DNA of 64,000 nt from Natronospira elongata (GCF_034931365.1 NZ_JAYGII010000008.1:1-64000); one strand, 5' to 3'. Counted from the stretch's first letter, positions 42,374 to 51,010 are shown. The notes: generated from the letters alone by a model not told the origin. Translations and numbers: made by a program.

Positions 42374-43039
42374 TCATTCCAGGCTGATTCGCACGGCAGC
42401 GGCAACTGCCGGCGGCCCCAGGCTGAGGGCCAGGACGGCCAGCATGCCCAGGGCCCACAGGCCAGTAACTTCCTCACCGTTCACCGCCTGCACCACCGAG
42501 CGGCTGCCGAATATCAGCACCGGGATGGTCAGTGGCAGCACCACCAGGGCCAGCAGGCTGCCCCCACCCCGCAGCCCCACGGTCAGGGCCGCGCCCAGGG
42601 CAGCCAGGATGGTGAACACGGGTGTTCCCAGCAACAGCGTCAGCGCCAATACAGACAATGCCTGGGTCGGCAGGTTCATCATCAGTGCCAGCAGCGGCGA
42701 CAGCAGCAACAACGGCAGAGCGCTCACCAGCCAGTGGCCGCAAAGCTTGGCCATCACATGCAGACTCAGCGGCTCGGGGCTAAGCACAGCCAGCTCCAGG
42801 GCACCCGACTGATAGTCGGCCCGAAACAGGCGTTCCGCCCCCAGCAGAGCGGACAGCAGGGCCGCCACCCAGATCACCCCGGGCCCGACCGCCTGCAACA
42901 ACTCCGGCATCGGCTCCAGGCCGAGCACGAACAGCATCCCCACCAGGACAAAAAACAGCAGGGGCGTGACCACGTCGGCCGTATCACGGATGGCCAGTAA
43001 CAACTCCCGATACAGGCCGGCCAGGAAGACACTGTTCAT
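42374..43039 (-). CDS. ccmB: Heme exporter subunit CcmB
   Basis: CcmB is the membrane subunit of the CcmAB ATPase that, with CcmC and CcmD, releases heme-loaded CcmE. It has 221 residues and six predicted helices. Family segments are LLFFVLVGMLFVLGLEPMPELLQAVGPGVIWVAALLSALLGAERLFRADYQSGALE and LPLTIPVLIFG. The start overlaps the ccmA stop by 4 bases. Confidence 0.97.
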   Translation of the reverse strand: MNSVFLAGLYRELLLAIRDTADVVTPLLFFVLVGMLFVLGLEPMPELLQAVGPGVIWVAALLSALLGAERLFRADYQSGALELAVLSPEPLSLHVMAKLCGHWLVSALPLLLLSPLLALMMNLPTQALSVLALTLLLGTPVFTILAALGAALTVGLRGGGSLLALVVLPLTIPVLIFGSRSVVQAVNGEEVTGLWALGMLAVLALSLGPPAVAAAVRISLE

Positions 43040-43725
43040 GCCCCGCCTCCCCCGGCCTTGTGGCTGCGATCCAGGTCCAGTTCCCGCACAGTCCCCGCCG
43101 AGTCAGGCAGGGGCTGATGACTGCTGACCAGGCAAGCCCCACCGTGAGACCGGTGCTCTAAGATCAGTTCGCCCACCAGAGTCTGCCCGTCTGCGTCCAG
43201 ACTCGTGAGCGGCTCATCCAGGCACCACAGACTGGCCTCGCACAGCAGCAGGCGGGCGAGACTGGCCCGCTTCTGCTGGCCGGCGGAGAGAAAGGCGCAG
43301 GGGCGATCGGCCACCGCGGTCAAAGCGAGCCGCTCAAGGCAGTCGCTCAGGCGCCGCGCGGAACGTCGACCGGCCAGCGGTTGCCAGCTCGCCAGATTTT
43401 CGCGAGGACTGAGCTCCGGCCGCAGGCCGGTCTGGTGGCCACACCAGGCCACGTCGGCAAGAAAGGCGCTGCGATCCTCATCGCGGGGGCGACCACACCA
43501 GTGAACCTCGCCGGCATCGGCCTGGCTGAGCCCCAGAATCACCCGCATAAGGGTTGTCTTGCCGGCACCGTTGGGACCGCGCAACCACAGGGTTTCGCCG
43601 GAAGAAAGCTGGAATCCGAAATTTCGCAGGAGACGAGTCTCGCCCCGCCAGATCTCAAGTCCGGCAGCGCTGAGTTCCGTAGTGCCCGCCTTCGCCGAGC
43701 TGCTGTGAGCCTCTGTGTGGGACAT
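43036..43725 (-). CDS. ccmA: Heme exporter ATP-binding protein CcmA
   Basis: CcmA is the ATPase of the CcmABCD complex. It has 229 residues from ATG 43725 (MSHTEAHSS); an in-frame extension to 43818 would run into the tRNA-Leu gene and is rejected. Walker A is GPNGAGKTTLM (residues 50-60), the signature LSAGQQKRASLARLLL is typical for CcmA, and Walker B is LWCLDEPLTSLDADG. It is the first gene of the nine-gene ccm operon, 63 bases after tRNA-Leu. Confidence 0.96.
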   Translation of the reverse strand: MSHTEAHSSSAKAGTTELSAAGLEIWRGETRLLRNFGFQLSSGETLWLRGPNGAGKTTLMRVILGLSQADAGEVHWCGRPRDEDRSAFLADVAWCGHQTGLRPELSPRENLASWQPLAGRRSARRLSDCLERLALTAVADRPCAFLSAGQQKRASLARLLLCEASLWCLDEPLTSLDADGQTLVGELILEHRSHGGACLVSSHQPLPDSAGTVRELDLDRSHKAGGGGA

Positions 43726-43788
43726 CCGATCTTGGATAAACGCTTCAGGAATGAACGGCGGCCTCGCCTGCCGGTCTTGGGCGGGAAA

Positions 43789-43876
43789 TGGTGCCCGGAG
43801 CCGGAATCGAACCGGCACGGCCCTAAGGGCCAGCGGATTTTAAGTCCGCTGCGTCTACCAGTTCCGCCACCCGGGC
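43789..43876 (-). tRNA. tRNA-Leu (anticodon TAA)
   Basis: The minus strand reads GCCCGGGTGGCGGAACTGG and folds as a class II tRNA with a long variable arm. The anticodon loop is CTTAAAA (TAA). The T arm is GGTTCGATTCC. The 7-bp acceptor stem closes, and CCA is encoded (43789-43791). It is the third tRNA after pgsA, matching leuZ in E. coli order. Confidence 0.96.
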
Positions 43877-43924
43877 TGGTCGTCGCTTCCCCTGCATGCT
43901 TGCACTGGCGGGCAAGCGGAAAAT

Positions 43925-43998
43925 TGGAGGCTCGGGCCGGAATCGAACCGGCGTACACGGCTTTGCAGGCCGCTGCATCACCACTCTGCCACCGAGCC
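43925..43998 (-). tRNA. tRNA-Cys (anticodon GCA)
   Basis: The minus strand begins GGCTCGGTGGCAGAGTGGT and ends CCGAGCCTCCA. The anticodon loop is CTGCAAA (GCA). It is 74 bases long with encoded CCA and a perfect acceptor stem GGCTCGG/CCGAGCC. It corresponds to cysT in the pgsA-glyW-cysT-leuZ arrangement. Confidence 0.97.
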
Positions 43999-44102
43999 TT
44001 ATCGGGTGCGGCTTACAGGGCGCGAACTTTACCACAATTCGCGGCGCCGAGGTAGACATGGAAGCTGGGGTTCCAGGAACCTCAGACCTCAGAGCTTCCT
44101 CG

Positions 44103-44137
44103 AAAAAAAAGCCCGGTGCAATGCACCGGGCTTTTTT
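44103..44137 (-). terminator. Bidirectional terminator between tRNA-Gly and tRNA-Cys
   Basis: GCCCGGTG (44111-44118), loop CAATG, and CACCGGGC (44124-44131) form an 8-bp stem flanked by eight A on the left and six T on the right, so it can terminate in both directions. On the minus strand it ends the tRNA-Gly transcript just after its 3' end. Confidence 0.92.
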
Positions 44138-44140
44138 ATC

Positions 44141-44216
44141 TGGAGCGGGAAACCGGATTCGAACCGGCGACCCCAACCTTGGCAAGGTTGTGCTCTACCA
44201 GCTGAGCTATTCCCGC
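44141..44216 (-). tRNA. tRNA-Gly (anticodon GCC)
   Basis: The minus strand reads GCGGGAATAGCTCAGCTGG and ends TTCCCGCTCCA with CCA encoded. The anticodon loop is TTGCCAA (GCC). It is 76 bases long and corresponds to glyW. A strong promoter lies just upstream. Confidence 0.98.
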
Positions 44217-44230
44217 CGAAAGAGCGCACT

Positions 44231-44258
44231 ATTGTATGGACCAAGAAAAAACTGTCAA
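44231..44258 (-). promoter_or_regulatory. Sigma-70 promoter of tRNA-Gly
   Basis: On the minus strand TTGACA (44253-44258) and TACAAT (44231-44236) are separated by 16 bases. The region after the -10 is GC-rich (AGTGCGC), as in stringently controlled stable-RNA promoters. It lies 15 bases upstream of the mature tRNA-Gly 5' end. Confidence 0.85.
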
Positions 44259-44311
44259 GGCCTGCAGCGATTTTTTGTCGCTGAACTAAGGAACCTCTGC
44301 ACAGAGGTTCC

Positions 44312-44875
44312 CTAATAATCCCCTTCCCGCATGGCCGGCCAGGCTGCCCGCAAATACTGGAGCATGGACCATAGCGTCAGGCCTGCCGAGACATAAAGGG
44401 CAAGCAAGCCGAGCTGATAAGTGGGTATCCAGCCAATGTCATGACGCCACAGCATCAGCAACAGGGCCACCATCTGGGCAGTGGTCTTGACCTTGCCGGT
44501 CCAGTTCACGGCAATGGATGCCCGTTCGCCCAGTTCCGACATCCACTCTCTCAGTGCCGAAATGGCGATCTCGCGACCAATGATGACCACCGCCGGTATG
44601 GCCACCAGAGCCCGACCGTCATACTGAACCAGCAGGACCAGGGCCGCGATCACCATCAGCTTGTCCGCCACCGGATCAAGGAAGGCACCAAAATTGGAAT
44701 GCTGACCGAGCCGCCGGGCCAGATAGCCGTCCAGCCAGTCGGTAATTGCCGCCAGACCGAAGATCAGGGCACTGGCCGGGGCTGCCCATTTAAAGGGCAA
44801 AAAGAAGAACAGCATGAACACCGGGATCATGACGATCCGGGCGATGGTCAGGCTATTGGGGACATTGATCGGCAT
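44312..44875 (-). CDS. pgsA: Phosphatidylglycerophosphate synthase PgsA
   Basis: PgsA makes phosphatidylglycerophosphate from CDP-diacylglycerol and glycerol-3-phosphate at the inner membrane, the committed step to phosphatidylglycerol and cardiolipin. It has 187 residues. The CDP-alcohol phosphotransferase motif DG-x2-AR-x8-G-x3-D-x3-D is complete (Asp49, Gly50, Ala53, Arg54, Gly63, Asp67, Asp71). The N-terminal NVPNSLTIARIVMIPVF is typical. It follows uvrC by 54 bases. Confidence 0.97.
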   Translation of the reverse strand: MPINVPNSLTIARIVMIPVFMLFFFLPFKWAAPASALIFGLAAITDWLDGYLARRLGQHSNFGAFLDPVADKLMVIAALVLLVQYDGRALVAIPAVVIIGREIAISALREWMSELGERASIAVNWTGKVKTTAQMVALLLMLWRHDIGWIPTYQLGLLALYVSAGLTLWSMLQYLRAAWPAMREGDY

Positions 44876-44929
44876 TGATTGACAACTCCACCGGGGGCCA
44901 GGTCATTCAGTGGGCCTGAACCCACTGCT

Positions 44930-46753
44930 TCACTCCAGCCGAAATTCGTCGTAGATCCGTTGGGCCAGGGCCCGGCTGATACCCTTGACTGCCGCCAGAT
45001 CCTCCACCCCGGCCTGGCGAATCCCCTGTAGGCCACCAAAAGCCTTGAGCAACTGCTGGCGGCGTTTTGGACCCAGTCCGGGGATGGCTTCCAGCGGTGA
45101 GCTGCGACGGCTCCGGGAGCGCCGATGCCGGTGCCCGGCAATGGCGAATCGATGGGCTTCGTCGCGGATGCGCTGGATCAGCTTCAGAGCCGGTGAATCT
45201 GGCGGGAGTATAAGCGGAGCCTTACGGCCGGACAAGAACAGCTGTTCCTGCCCGGCCCGCCGATCCTGCCCCTTGGCTACCCCGAGAAGGGTCACCCCAT
45301 CCACCTGCAGATCTTCCATTACCCGCTCCGCAACCGACAACTGCCCTCGCCCACCATCAATCAGCAACAGATCAGGCAGCCGCCCCTCGCCCTTCTGCAA
45401 CCGGGTGTAACGTCGCTCCAGCGCCTCGCCCATGGCGGCGTAGTCATCACCCCCGGTCTCACCGCGCATGTTGAAACGACGGTAATCCTGGCTGGCCGGT
45501 GCGCCCTCTTCAAAGACCACACAGCTGGCCACGGTGGATTCACCACTGGTGTGGCTGATATCAAAGCATTCCATCCGCCGTGGCGGCTCCTCCAGACCGA
45601 GGGCCTCGGCAAGGGCGTCCAGGGCCTGGCGCGCATGGCGGTCCGTGGCCAGGCGACTGGCAACGGCCTGGCTGGCATTTTCCGCTGCCATTTTCAGCCA
45701 CCGGGCCCGATCACCGCGTACCCGATGCCGAATGCCAATCTTGTGTCCGGCCTTTTCGCTCAGTGTCGCTTCCAGAACCGCCGCGTCGGGAACAGCATGG
45801 GCGGTAATGATTTCCCGGGGAGCATCCCGGTCCAGATAGTATTGCGGCAGAAAGGCCGCGAGCACCTCGCGCTCTTCATGGTCCATGGACACCCGGGGAA
45901 AGAAGGTCTTGCTACCGAGGTTCCGACCGCCGCGAATATAGATGATGGCGACACAGAAGATATCGCCATGGCGGGCAACCGCAAGCACGTCGAAATCCCC
46001 CTGATCGCCGGTCACATACTGGCGTGCCTGGGCTTGTCTCAGCCTTGCCACCTGGTCTCGCAACTCCGCTGCTTTCTCGAAGGCCAAGGCCTCGGAGGCC
46101 GTTTCCATGCGGGCAATCAGGCGGTCAATGACGTCCTGATTGCGCCCTTCCAGGAAGAGCATGGCGTTTTCCACGTCGCGGGCGTATTCCTCCGCCGAAA
46201 TATAGGCCACACACGGCGCCGTGCAGCGGTTGATCTGATACTGCAGACAGGGACGCGATCGGTTACGGAAAAAACTGTCGGTGCAGGGACGGAGCTTGAA
46301 CAGCTTCTGCAATTCACTGATCGCGGCCCTCGCCGATGCCACGCTGGGATAGGGCCCAAAGAAACGTCCTTTCTCCCGGCGAGTGCCACGATAAAAGCTC
46401 AGCCGAGGATACGTGTGACCGGAGAGATGGATATAGGGATAGCTTTTGTCGTCCCGCATGAGCACGTTGTAGCGGGGACGATGGGCCTTGATGAGATTAT
46501 TCTCCAGGATCAGGGCTTCGGTTTCGGTGTGAGTCACCGTCACCTCTACCCGCTCCACCTGGACCATCAGGGCACGGGTCTTGGGGCTGTCATGATTCTT
46601 GCGAAAATAACTGGCCACCCGCCGCTTGAGATTGCGGGCCTTGCCGACGTAGAGAATATCCCCCTGGGCAGACAACATGCGATACACCCCGGGTCCTGTT
46701 GTCAGGCTCCCGAGGAAGGCCTTGTGATCAAATTCCCCGGCTTCTTCACTCAT
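44930..46753 (-). CDS. uvrC: Excinuclease ABC subunit C
   Basis: UvrC makes both incisions around bulky DNA lesions in the UvrABC repair complex. It has 607 residues. The GIY-YIG nuclease domain is at the N-terminus (PGVYRMLSAQGDILYVGKARNLKRRVASYF), a Cys cluster follows (CTDSFFRNRSRPCLQYQINRCTAPC), then the UVR motif near 205-240, the RNase H-like endonuclease domain (ECFDISHTSGESTVASCVVFEEG), and tandem helix-hairpin-helix motifs at the end (LEAIPGLGPKRRQQLLKAFGG). It is 4 bases after the uracil-DNA glycosylase gene. Confidence 0.98.
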   Translation of the reverse strand: MSEEAGEFDHKAFLGSLTTGPGVYRMLSAQGDILYVGKARNLKRRVASYFRKNHDSPKTRALMVQVERVEVTVTHTETEALILENNLIKAHRPRYNVLMRDDKSYPYIHLSGHTYPRLSFYRGTRREKGRFFGPYPSVASARAAISELQKLFKLRPCTDSFFRNRSRPCLQYQINRCTAPCVAYISAEEYARDVENAMLFLEGRNQDVIDRLIARMETASEALAFEKAAELRDQVARLRQAQARQYVTGDQGDFDVLAVARHGDIFCVAIIYIRGGRNLGSKTFFPRVSMDHEEREVLAAFLPQYYLDRDAPREIITAHAVPDAAVLEATLSEKAGHKIGIRHRVRGDRARWLKMAAENASQAVASRLATDRHARQALDALAEALGLEEPPRRMECFDISHTSGESTVASCVVFEEGAPASQDYRRFNMRGETGGDDYAAMGEALERRYTRLQKGEGRLPDLLLIDGGRGQLSVAERVMEDLQVDGVTLLGVAKGQDRRAGQEQLFLSGRKAPLILPPDSPALKLIQRIRDEAHRFAIAGHRHRRSRSRRSSPLEAIPGLGPKRRQQLLKAFGGLQGIRQAGVEDLAAVKGISRALAQRIYDEFRLE

Positions 46754-46757
46754 TGAT

Positions 46758-47411
46758 TCAGGGCAATAGATCTCGGGCTCTCGCCACGACTTGCTGGAAC
46801 ATTTTCTCTGTCAGGCGTCGGGTCTGGGTGTTGTAGCGGGAGCAATGATAGGAGTCCACCAGGCAAAGGGAATCATCCAGGCGATGCTCGGCCGCATGGG
46901 CGAAGGGGTAATCCTTTTGACGGCACCCTAGAACCCGCAGCACCGCTTCATGGGCGATCCGGCCCAGCGCCAGGACCACCCCCGGCCGCGGCAGTTCATC
47001 CAGCTCATGTCGCAGATACCCTGCACACTGCTTGATCTCACTGGCCACCGGCTTGTTCTCCGGTGGCAGACATTTGACGGCATTGGTAATGCGGCAGTGC
47101 TTCAAGCGCAGACCGTCATTGGCATGTTCGGACACCGCCTTATTGGACAGTCCCAGATCATGGAGCGTCTGATAGAGGAGAATTCCGGCGAAATCCCCGG
47201 TAAAGGGCCGGCCAGTGGCGTTTGCCCCATGCATGCCAGGCGCCAGACCGACGATCAGCAAGCGGGCGTTGCTGTCACCGAAGGGCGCGACCGGTGCGGC
47301 ATGGTAGGAGGGGTATTCCTCGGCAACACCGTCCAGAAAGCTGCGAAGTCGCGGGCAGGCACGACAGTCAGGCCGGAAGGCCCGGGGACGAATGTTGTTC
47401 TGCCTGCCCAT
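46758..47411 (-). CDS. Uracil-DNA glycosylase, family 5 (UDGb type)
   Basis: This 217-residue protein removes uracil or deaminated purines from DNA. The motif GLAPGMHGANATGRPFTGD (about residues 55-73) matches the family 5 (UDGb) active site, and the second motif is SYHCSRYNTQTRRLT with the His. Iron-sulfur cluster Cys residues are suggested by CRACPRL near the N-terminus, CRITNAVKC and CAGYL. It lies between gacA and uvrC on the same strand, starting at the gacA stop, so it is probably cotranscribed with DNA repair gene uvrC. Confidence 0.88.
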   Translation of the reverse strand: MGRQNNIRPRAFRPDCRACPRLRSFLDGVAEEYPSYHAAPVAPFGDSNARLLIVGLAPGMHGANATGRPFTGDFAGILLYQTLHDLGLSNKAVSEHANDGLRLKHCRITNAVKCLPPENKPVASEIKQCAGYLRHELDELPRPGVVLALGRIAHEAVLRVLGCRQKDYPFAHAAEHRLDDSLCLVDSYHCSRYNTQTRRLTEKMFQQVVARARDLLP

Positions 47412-48082
47412 CAGGCCTTGCCGGGCTCGTCGGCATCCATGGGCCCCTCTTCCAGCAACCCGTGTCGGATGGCGAATCGAGCCAGGCCCACATCATTCTC
47501 AACATCGAGTTTCTGGAATAGACGATGCCGGTAGGTACTCACCGTCTTGGGACTGAGAAAGAGCTTGTCGGAAATGGACTGGACGCTGTGGCCCTGAATG
47601 ATCATCAGCATGACCTGCAACTCCCGCTGGGAGAGCTGATCCAGCGGTGTGTCCTTGCCGCCGGACAACAGACTGTCCGCCAGCTTGCGGGCAATCTCTG
47701 CGGCGAGATAACGCTCACCGGCATGTACCCGACGGACGGCAGTGACGATCTCGTCCCCGGAGCAATCCTTGGTCAGATAACCCTGAGCGCCCGCTTCCAT
47801 GAGTCGGGAGGGATAAGGATCGCTGGCATGCACGGACACCACAATGACCTTGGTCTCCGGCGCCACTGCCGCAATCTTCCGAGTCGCCTCCATGCCACCA
47901 ATGCCGGGCATATTCACATCCATCAGGACCACATCCGGCTTCTCGCTGCGGGCCATGTCCACGGCGTCCTCGCCCGAGGACGCCTCGGCCAGAACCTCAA
48001 TGCCGGTGGACTCATCCAGGATGTGGCGGATACCGGTACGAACCAGCGCATGGTCATCCACCAGTAGCACACGGATTGACAT
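47411..48082 (-). CDS. gacA: GacA/UvrY-type response regulator
   Basis: This LuxR-type (NarL family) response regulator corresponds to GacA/UvrY, which activates small regulatory RNAs that titrate CsrA/RsmA. It has 223 residues from ATG 48082 (MSIRVLLVDDHALVRTG), chosen because AGGGG lies 8 bases upstream; the open frame upstream to 48154 has no receiver homology. The phospho-acceptor is Asp55 in DVVLMDVNMPGIGG. The DNA-binding helix-turn-helix is QLSQRELQVMLMIIQGHSVQSISDKLFLSPKTVSTYRHRLFQKL. The adjacency to uvrC is the E. coli uvrY-uvrC order. Confidence 0.94.
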   Translation of the reverse strand: MSIRVLLVDDHALVRTGIRHILDESTGIEVLAEASSGEDAVDMARSEKPDVVLMDVNMPGIGGMEATRKIAAVAPETKVIVVSVHASDPYPSRLMEAGAQGYLTKDCSGDEIVTAVRRVHAGERYLAAEIARKLADSLLSGGKDTPLDQLSQRELQVMLMIIQGHSVQSISDKLFLSPKTVSTYRHRLFQKLDVENDVGLARFAIRHGLLEEGPMDADEPGKA

Positions 48083-48214
48083 GACTTCGTCCCCTAAGGT
48101 CAATTCCATGGCGATGGAGCAATTCGGGCCTCCACCGCCGCTGCTGGCATCCACTGCCGATCCCAGAATGCCGCCTCCCCTGCGTCATCATCCTGTTCTA
48201 TTCAGAACTAGCGC

Positions 48215-49546
48215 TTACTTCATGTTCTTGATGACCGCCTCACCAAAACCCGAGCAACCCACGAGAGTCGCCCCGGGGATCAGCTCCTGCACCGCTTCTT
48301 CCACATTGCGGCGGCTGGCCAAATCCCGCTTGGGTCTGCGAATCGCCTCTCGAAGCCTGGCCAGATCATAGGTCATGGTCTTACTCGAAATGGTGTCCCG
48401 CATGCCGTTCAGGATCTTGTCCGCAGCCTCGGTCCAGCCCATGTAGCGGAGCATCATTTCGGCTGACAGGATGATCGATCCAGGATTGACCCGGTCCTTG
48501 CCGGCAAAGCCCGGTGCCGTGCCATGGGTCGCCTCGAACACGGCCACGCCATCACCCACATTGCCGCCAGGTGCAATGCCGATCCCGCCAACCTGTGCCG
48601 CCAGGGCATCGGAAATATAGTCCCCATTGAGATTAAGCGTGGCGATGACATCATAATCTTCCGGACGCAGAAGAATCTGCTGCAGGAAATTATCCGCGAT
48701 CACATCCTTGACCACGATCTTCTCGCCATTCCTGGGGTTGGTGAACTGACACCAGGGACCCCCGTCAATCAGCTCGGCCCCGAATTCTTCCTGGGCCACC
48801 TTGTAACCCCAGTCACAGAAGGCTCCTTCCGTGTACTTCATGATGTTGCCCTTGTGCACCAGCGTGACCGAGACCCGGTCATGCTCGATGGCGTAATTCA
48901 GGGCCTTGCGCACCAGGCGCTGGGATCCCTCCCGGGAAACGGGTTTGATACCGATGCCGGAACTGGACGGAAAGCGGATATTGGTGACATGCATCTCGCG
49001 GGTGAGAAAATCAATCACCCGGCGAACCTCGTCGCTGCCGGCGGGCCATTCAATCCCCGCATAGATATCCTCGGTGTTCTCCCGAAAGACCACCATGTCG
49101 GTCAACTCGGAAGTCTTGATGGGGGTGGACACCGGAGGGAAATACTGGATCGGCCGGACGCAGGCATAGAGGTCCAGAAACTGACGAATAGCGACGTTCA
49201 GAGAGCGGATACCGCCGCCAATGGGCGTTCCCAGCGGCCCCTTGATGGAAACCACGAAATCCTTGAGGGCATGGAGGGTGTCTTCCGGCAGGTTCTGCCC
49301 CTCGCCGTACTTTTCCAGGGCCTTTTCACCGGCAAAGACTTCCATCCAGTGGATGCGGCGCCTGTCCCCGTACGCCTTTTCCACGGCGGCATCCACAACG
49401 TTTTTCATGACCGGCGTGACATCGATGCCGATCCCGTCACCCTCGATAAAGGGGATGATGGGATGATCCGGCACCTCGATGCTGTTATCGGTATTGACCC
49501 GAATTCTCTCGCCCTGTTCGGGCACGTCAATCTTGTCAAACTTCAT
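48215..49546 (-). CDS. icd: Isocitrate dehydrogenase (NADP-type family)
   Basis: Icd converts isocitrate to 2-oxoglutarate and competes with isocitrate lyase. It has 443 residues against 416 in E. coli. The regulatory Ser115 is in GGGIRSLNVAIRQ, the phosphorylation loop used by AceK. Of the NADP-contact residues, Tyr393 and Arg397 (TYDLARL) match E. coli Tyr391 and Arg395, but the GTAPKY motif reads GTAPGF (Gly346, Phe347). An extra stretch of about 25 residues (399-423, rich in Arg and Glu) lies just before the C-terminal CSGFGEAVI. It is upstream of gacA and downstream of aceA, each separated by more than 100 bases. Confidence 0.95.
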   Translation of the reverse strand: MKFDKIDVPEQGERIRVNTDNSIEVPDHPIIPFIEGDGIGIDVTPVMKNVVDAAVEKAYGDRRRIHWMEVFAGEKALEKYGEGQNLPEDTLHALKDFVVSIKGPLGTPIGGGIRSLNVAIRQFLDLYACVRPIQYFPPVSTPIKTSELTDMVVFRENTEDIYAGIEWPAGSDEVRRVIDFLTREMHVTNIRFPSSSGIGIKPVSREGSQRLVRKALNYAIEHDRVSVTLVHKGNIMKYTEGAFCDWGYKVAQEEFGAELIDGGPWCQFTNPRNGEKIVVKDVIADNFLQQILLRPEDYDVIATLNLNGDYISDALAAQVGGIGIAPGGNVGDGVAVFEATHGTAPGFAGKDRVNPGSIILSAEMMLRYMGWTEAADKILNGMRDTISSKTMTYDLARLREAIRRPKRDLASRRNVEEAVQELIPGATLVGCSGFGEAVIKNMK

Positions 49547-49630
49547 GGGGGCCCTCGCGTGCTCTGTCGGCGTCCTATCCTAGCACAGCGGCTCTATGAC
49601 TGGGGCTCCCCGAAGCCCCGGCTCCCAGTC

Positions 49631-49660
49631 AAAAAAACGGGGCGGCGCCGAGCCGACCCG
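49631..49660 (-). terminator. Terminator of the aceBA transcript
   Basis: On the minus strand CGGGTCGGC-TCGGC-GCCGCCCCG forms a 9-bp stem with one mismatch and is followed by seven T. It lies 25 bases after the aceA stop and before icd. Confidence 0.88.
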
Positions 49661-49684
49661 TCATTTCTGCTCCCGGTCCGAATA

Positions 49685-50998
49685 TCAGGAAGCCACCTTG
49701 GTAGTTTGGGGCTTTTTATCCTCAAACTGCTCGTCTTCAGTGGAACCGCTGAGGGCGGTAATGGAGGATTTGCCACCGGCAATGGCCTGGCTCAGGGCGT
49801 CGAAGTAGCCGGTCCCCACCTCCCGCTGATGGCGAGTGGCGGTGTAGCCATCCTGTTCGGCGGCAAACTCATCTTCCTGCAGCTCCACATAGGCGGACAT
49901 CTGCCGGTCCCGGTAGCCCTTGGCCAGCTGGAACATGCTGTGGCTGAGGGCATGGAAGCCGGCCAGGGTGATGAACTGGAACTTGTAGCCCATGGCCGCC
50001 AGTTCCTTCTGGAAGCGGGCGATGGTGTCATCGTCCAGATGCTTGCGCCAGTTGAAGGAAGGCGAGCAGTTGTAGGCCAGCATCTTGCCGGGATACTTGG
50101 CATGAATGGCCTCGGCGAAGCGGCGGGCCTCATCCAGGTCCGGGTGGGCCGTTTCGCACCACAGCAGATCCGCATGGGGCGCATAGGCCAGCCCGCGGGC
50201 AATGGCCTGATCGATCCCGGCGCGAACTTCGTGAAAGCCCTCGACCGTCCGCTTGCCGGTACAGAATGGCTGATCCCGTTCGTCCAGGTCGGAAGTCAGC
50301 AGACCGGCGGCGTTGGCGTCGGTACGGGCGATGATCAATGTGGGCACGCCCAGGGTGTCCGCGGCCAGGCGCGCCGCCGACAGCTTCTGGACCGCTTCCT
50401 GGGTGGGGACCAGCACCTTGCCACCCATGTGGCCGCACTTCTTGGCCGAGGCCAGTTGGTCTTCAAAATGAACGCCGGCGGCGCCTGCCTCGATCATGTG
50501 CTTCATCAGCTCGTAGGCGTTGAGCACGCCACCAAAGCCTGCCTCGGCATCGGCCACGATGGGGGCATAGACGTCCTGATCATGCCGCCCTTCCATGCAG
50601 TTGATCTGATCCAGGCGCTGGAAGGCGCTGTTGATCCGACGCACCAGGTTGGGAACGCTGTCCACCGGATACAGAGACTGGTCCGGATACATCTGGCCAG
50701 CGGTATTGGCGTCCGCCGCAACCTGCCAGCCCGAGCAATAGATCGCCTTGAGGCCCGCCTTGACCTGTTGCATGGCCTGATTACCCGTCTGGGCCCCCAG
50801 GGCATTGACGAAATCCTCTTCCTTTAGGAGTTTCCACAGCTTTTCAGCCCCGCGACGGGCAAGGGTGTGCTCAATGGCCACATTGCCCCGCAGGCGGACC
50901 ACCTCCTCCGGGCTGTAATCACGGACCACGCCTTCCCAGCGTGGATTGCTCTTCCAGTCCTGCTGGAGTTGATTGGCGTTGGGTCGTTGATCAGTCAT
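49685..50998 (-). CDS. aceA: Isocitrate lyase
   Basis: AceA splits isocitrate into glyoxylate and succinate, the first step of the glyoxylate bypass used on acetate and fatty acids. It has 437 residues, E. coli size. The catalytic loop is KKCGHMGGKVLVPT with Cys188. VADAEAGFGGVLNAYELMK and the C-terminal GTGYFDALSQAI are typical. It lies 12 bases after aceB and is followed by a terminator, so aceBA is a two-gene operon. Confidence 0.98.
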   Translation of the reverse strand: MTDQRPNANQLQQDWKSNPRWEGVVRDYSPEEVVRLRGNVAIEHTLARRGAEKLWKLLKEEDFVNALGAQTGNQAMQQVKAGLKAIYCSGWQVAADANTAGQMYPDQSLYPVDSVPNLVRRINSAFQRLDQINCMEGRHDQDVYAPIVADAEAGFGGVLNAYELMKHMIEAGAAGVHFEDQLASAKKCGHMGGKVLVPTQEAVQKLSAARLAADTLGVPTLIIARTDANAAGLLTSDLDERDQPFCTGKRTVEGFHEVRAGIDQAIARGLAYAPHADLLWCETAHPDLDEARRFAEAIHAKYPGKMLAYNCSPSFNWRKHLDDDTIARFQKELAAMGYKFQFITLAGFHALSHSMFQLAKGYRDRQMSAYVELQEDEFAAEQDGYTATRHQREVGTGYFDALSQAIAGGKSSITALSGSTEDEQFEDKKPQTTKVAS

Positions 50999-51010
50999 GG
51001 ATACCCCCTG

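Noticed and set aside
43725..43818. N-terminal extension of CcmA to 43818
   Set aside because: The extra codons run into the tRNA-Leu gene (43789-43876) and show no resemblance to CcmA proteins.
43789..44216. tRNA cluster as an integration site for a genomic island
   Set aside because: The flanks are housekeeping genes (pgsA and ccmA), no integrase is nearby, and no duplicated tRNA 3' end was seen.
48524..50827. A 767-codon open frame on the plus strand
   Set aside because: It lies entirely opposite icd and aceA, whose protein sequences are unmistakable. It is a GC-bias shadow frame with low-complexity Gly/His/Leu composition.
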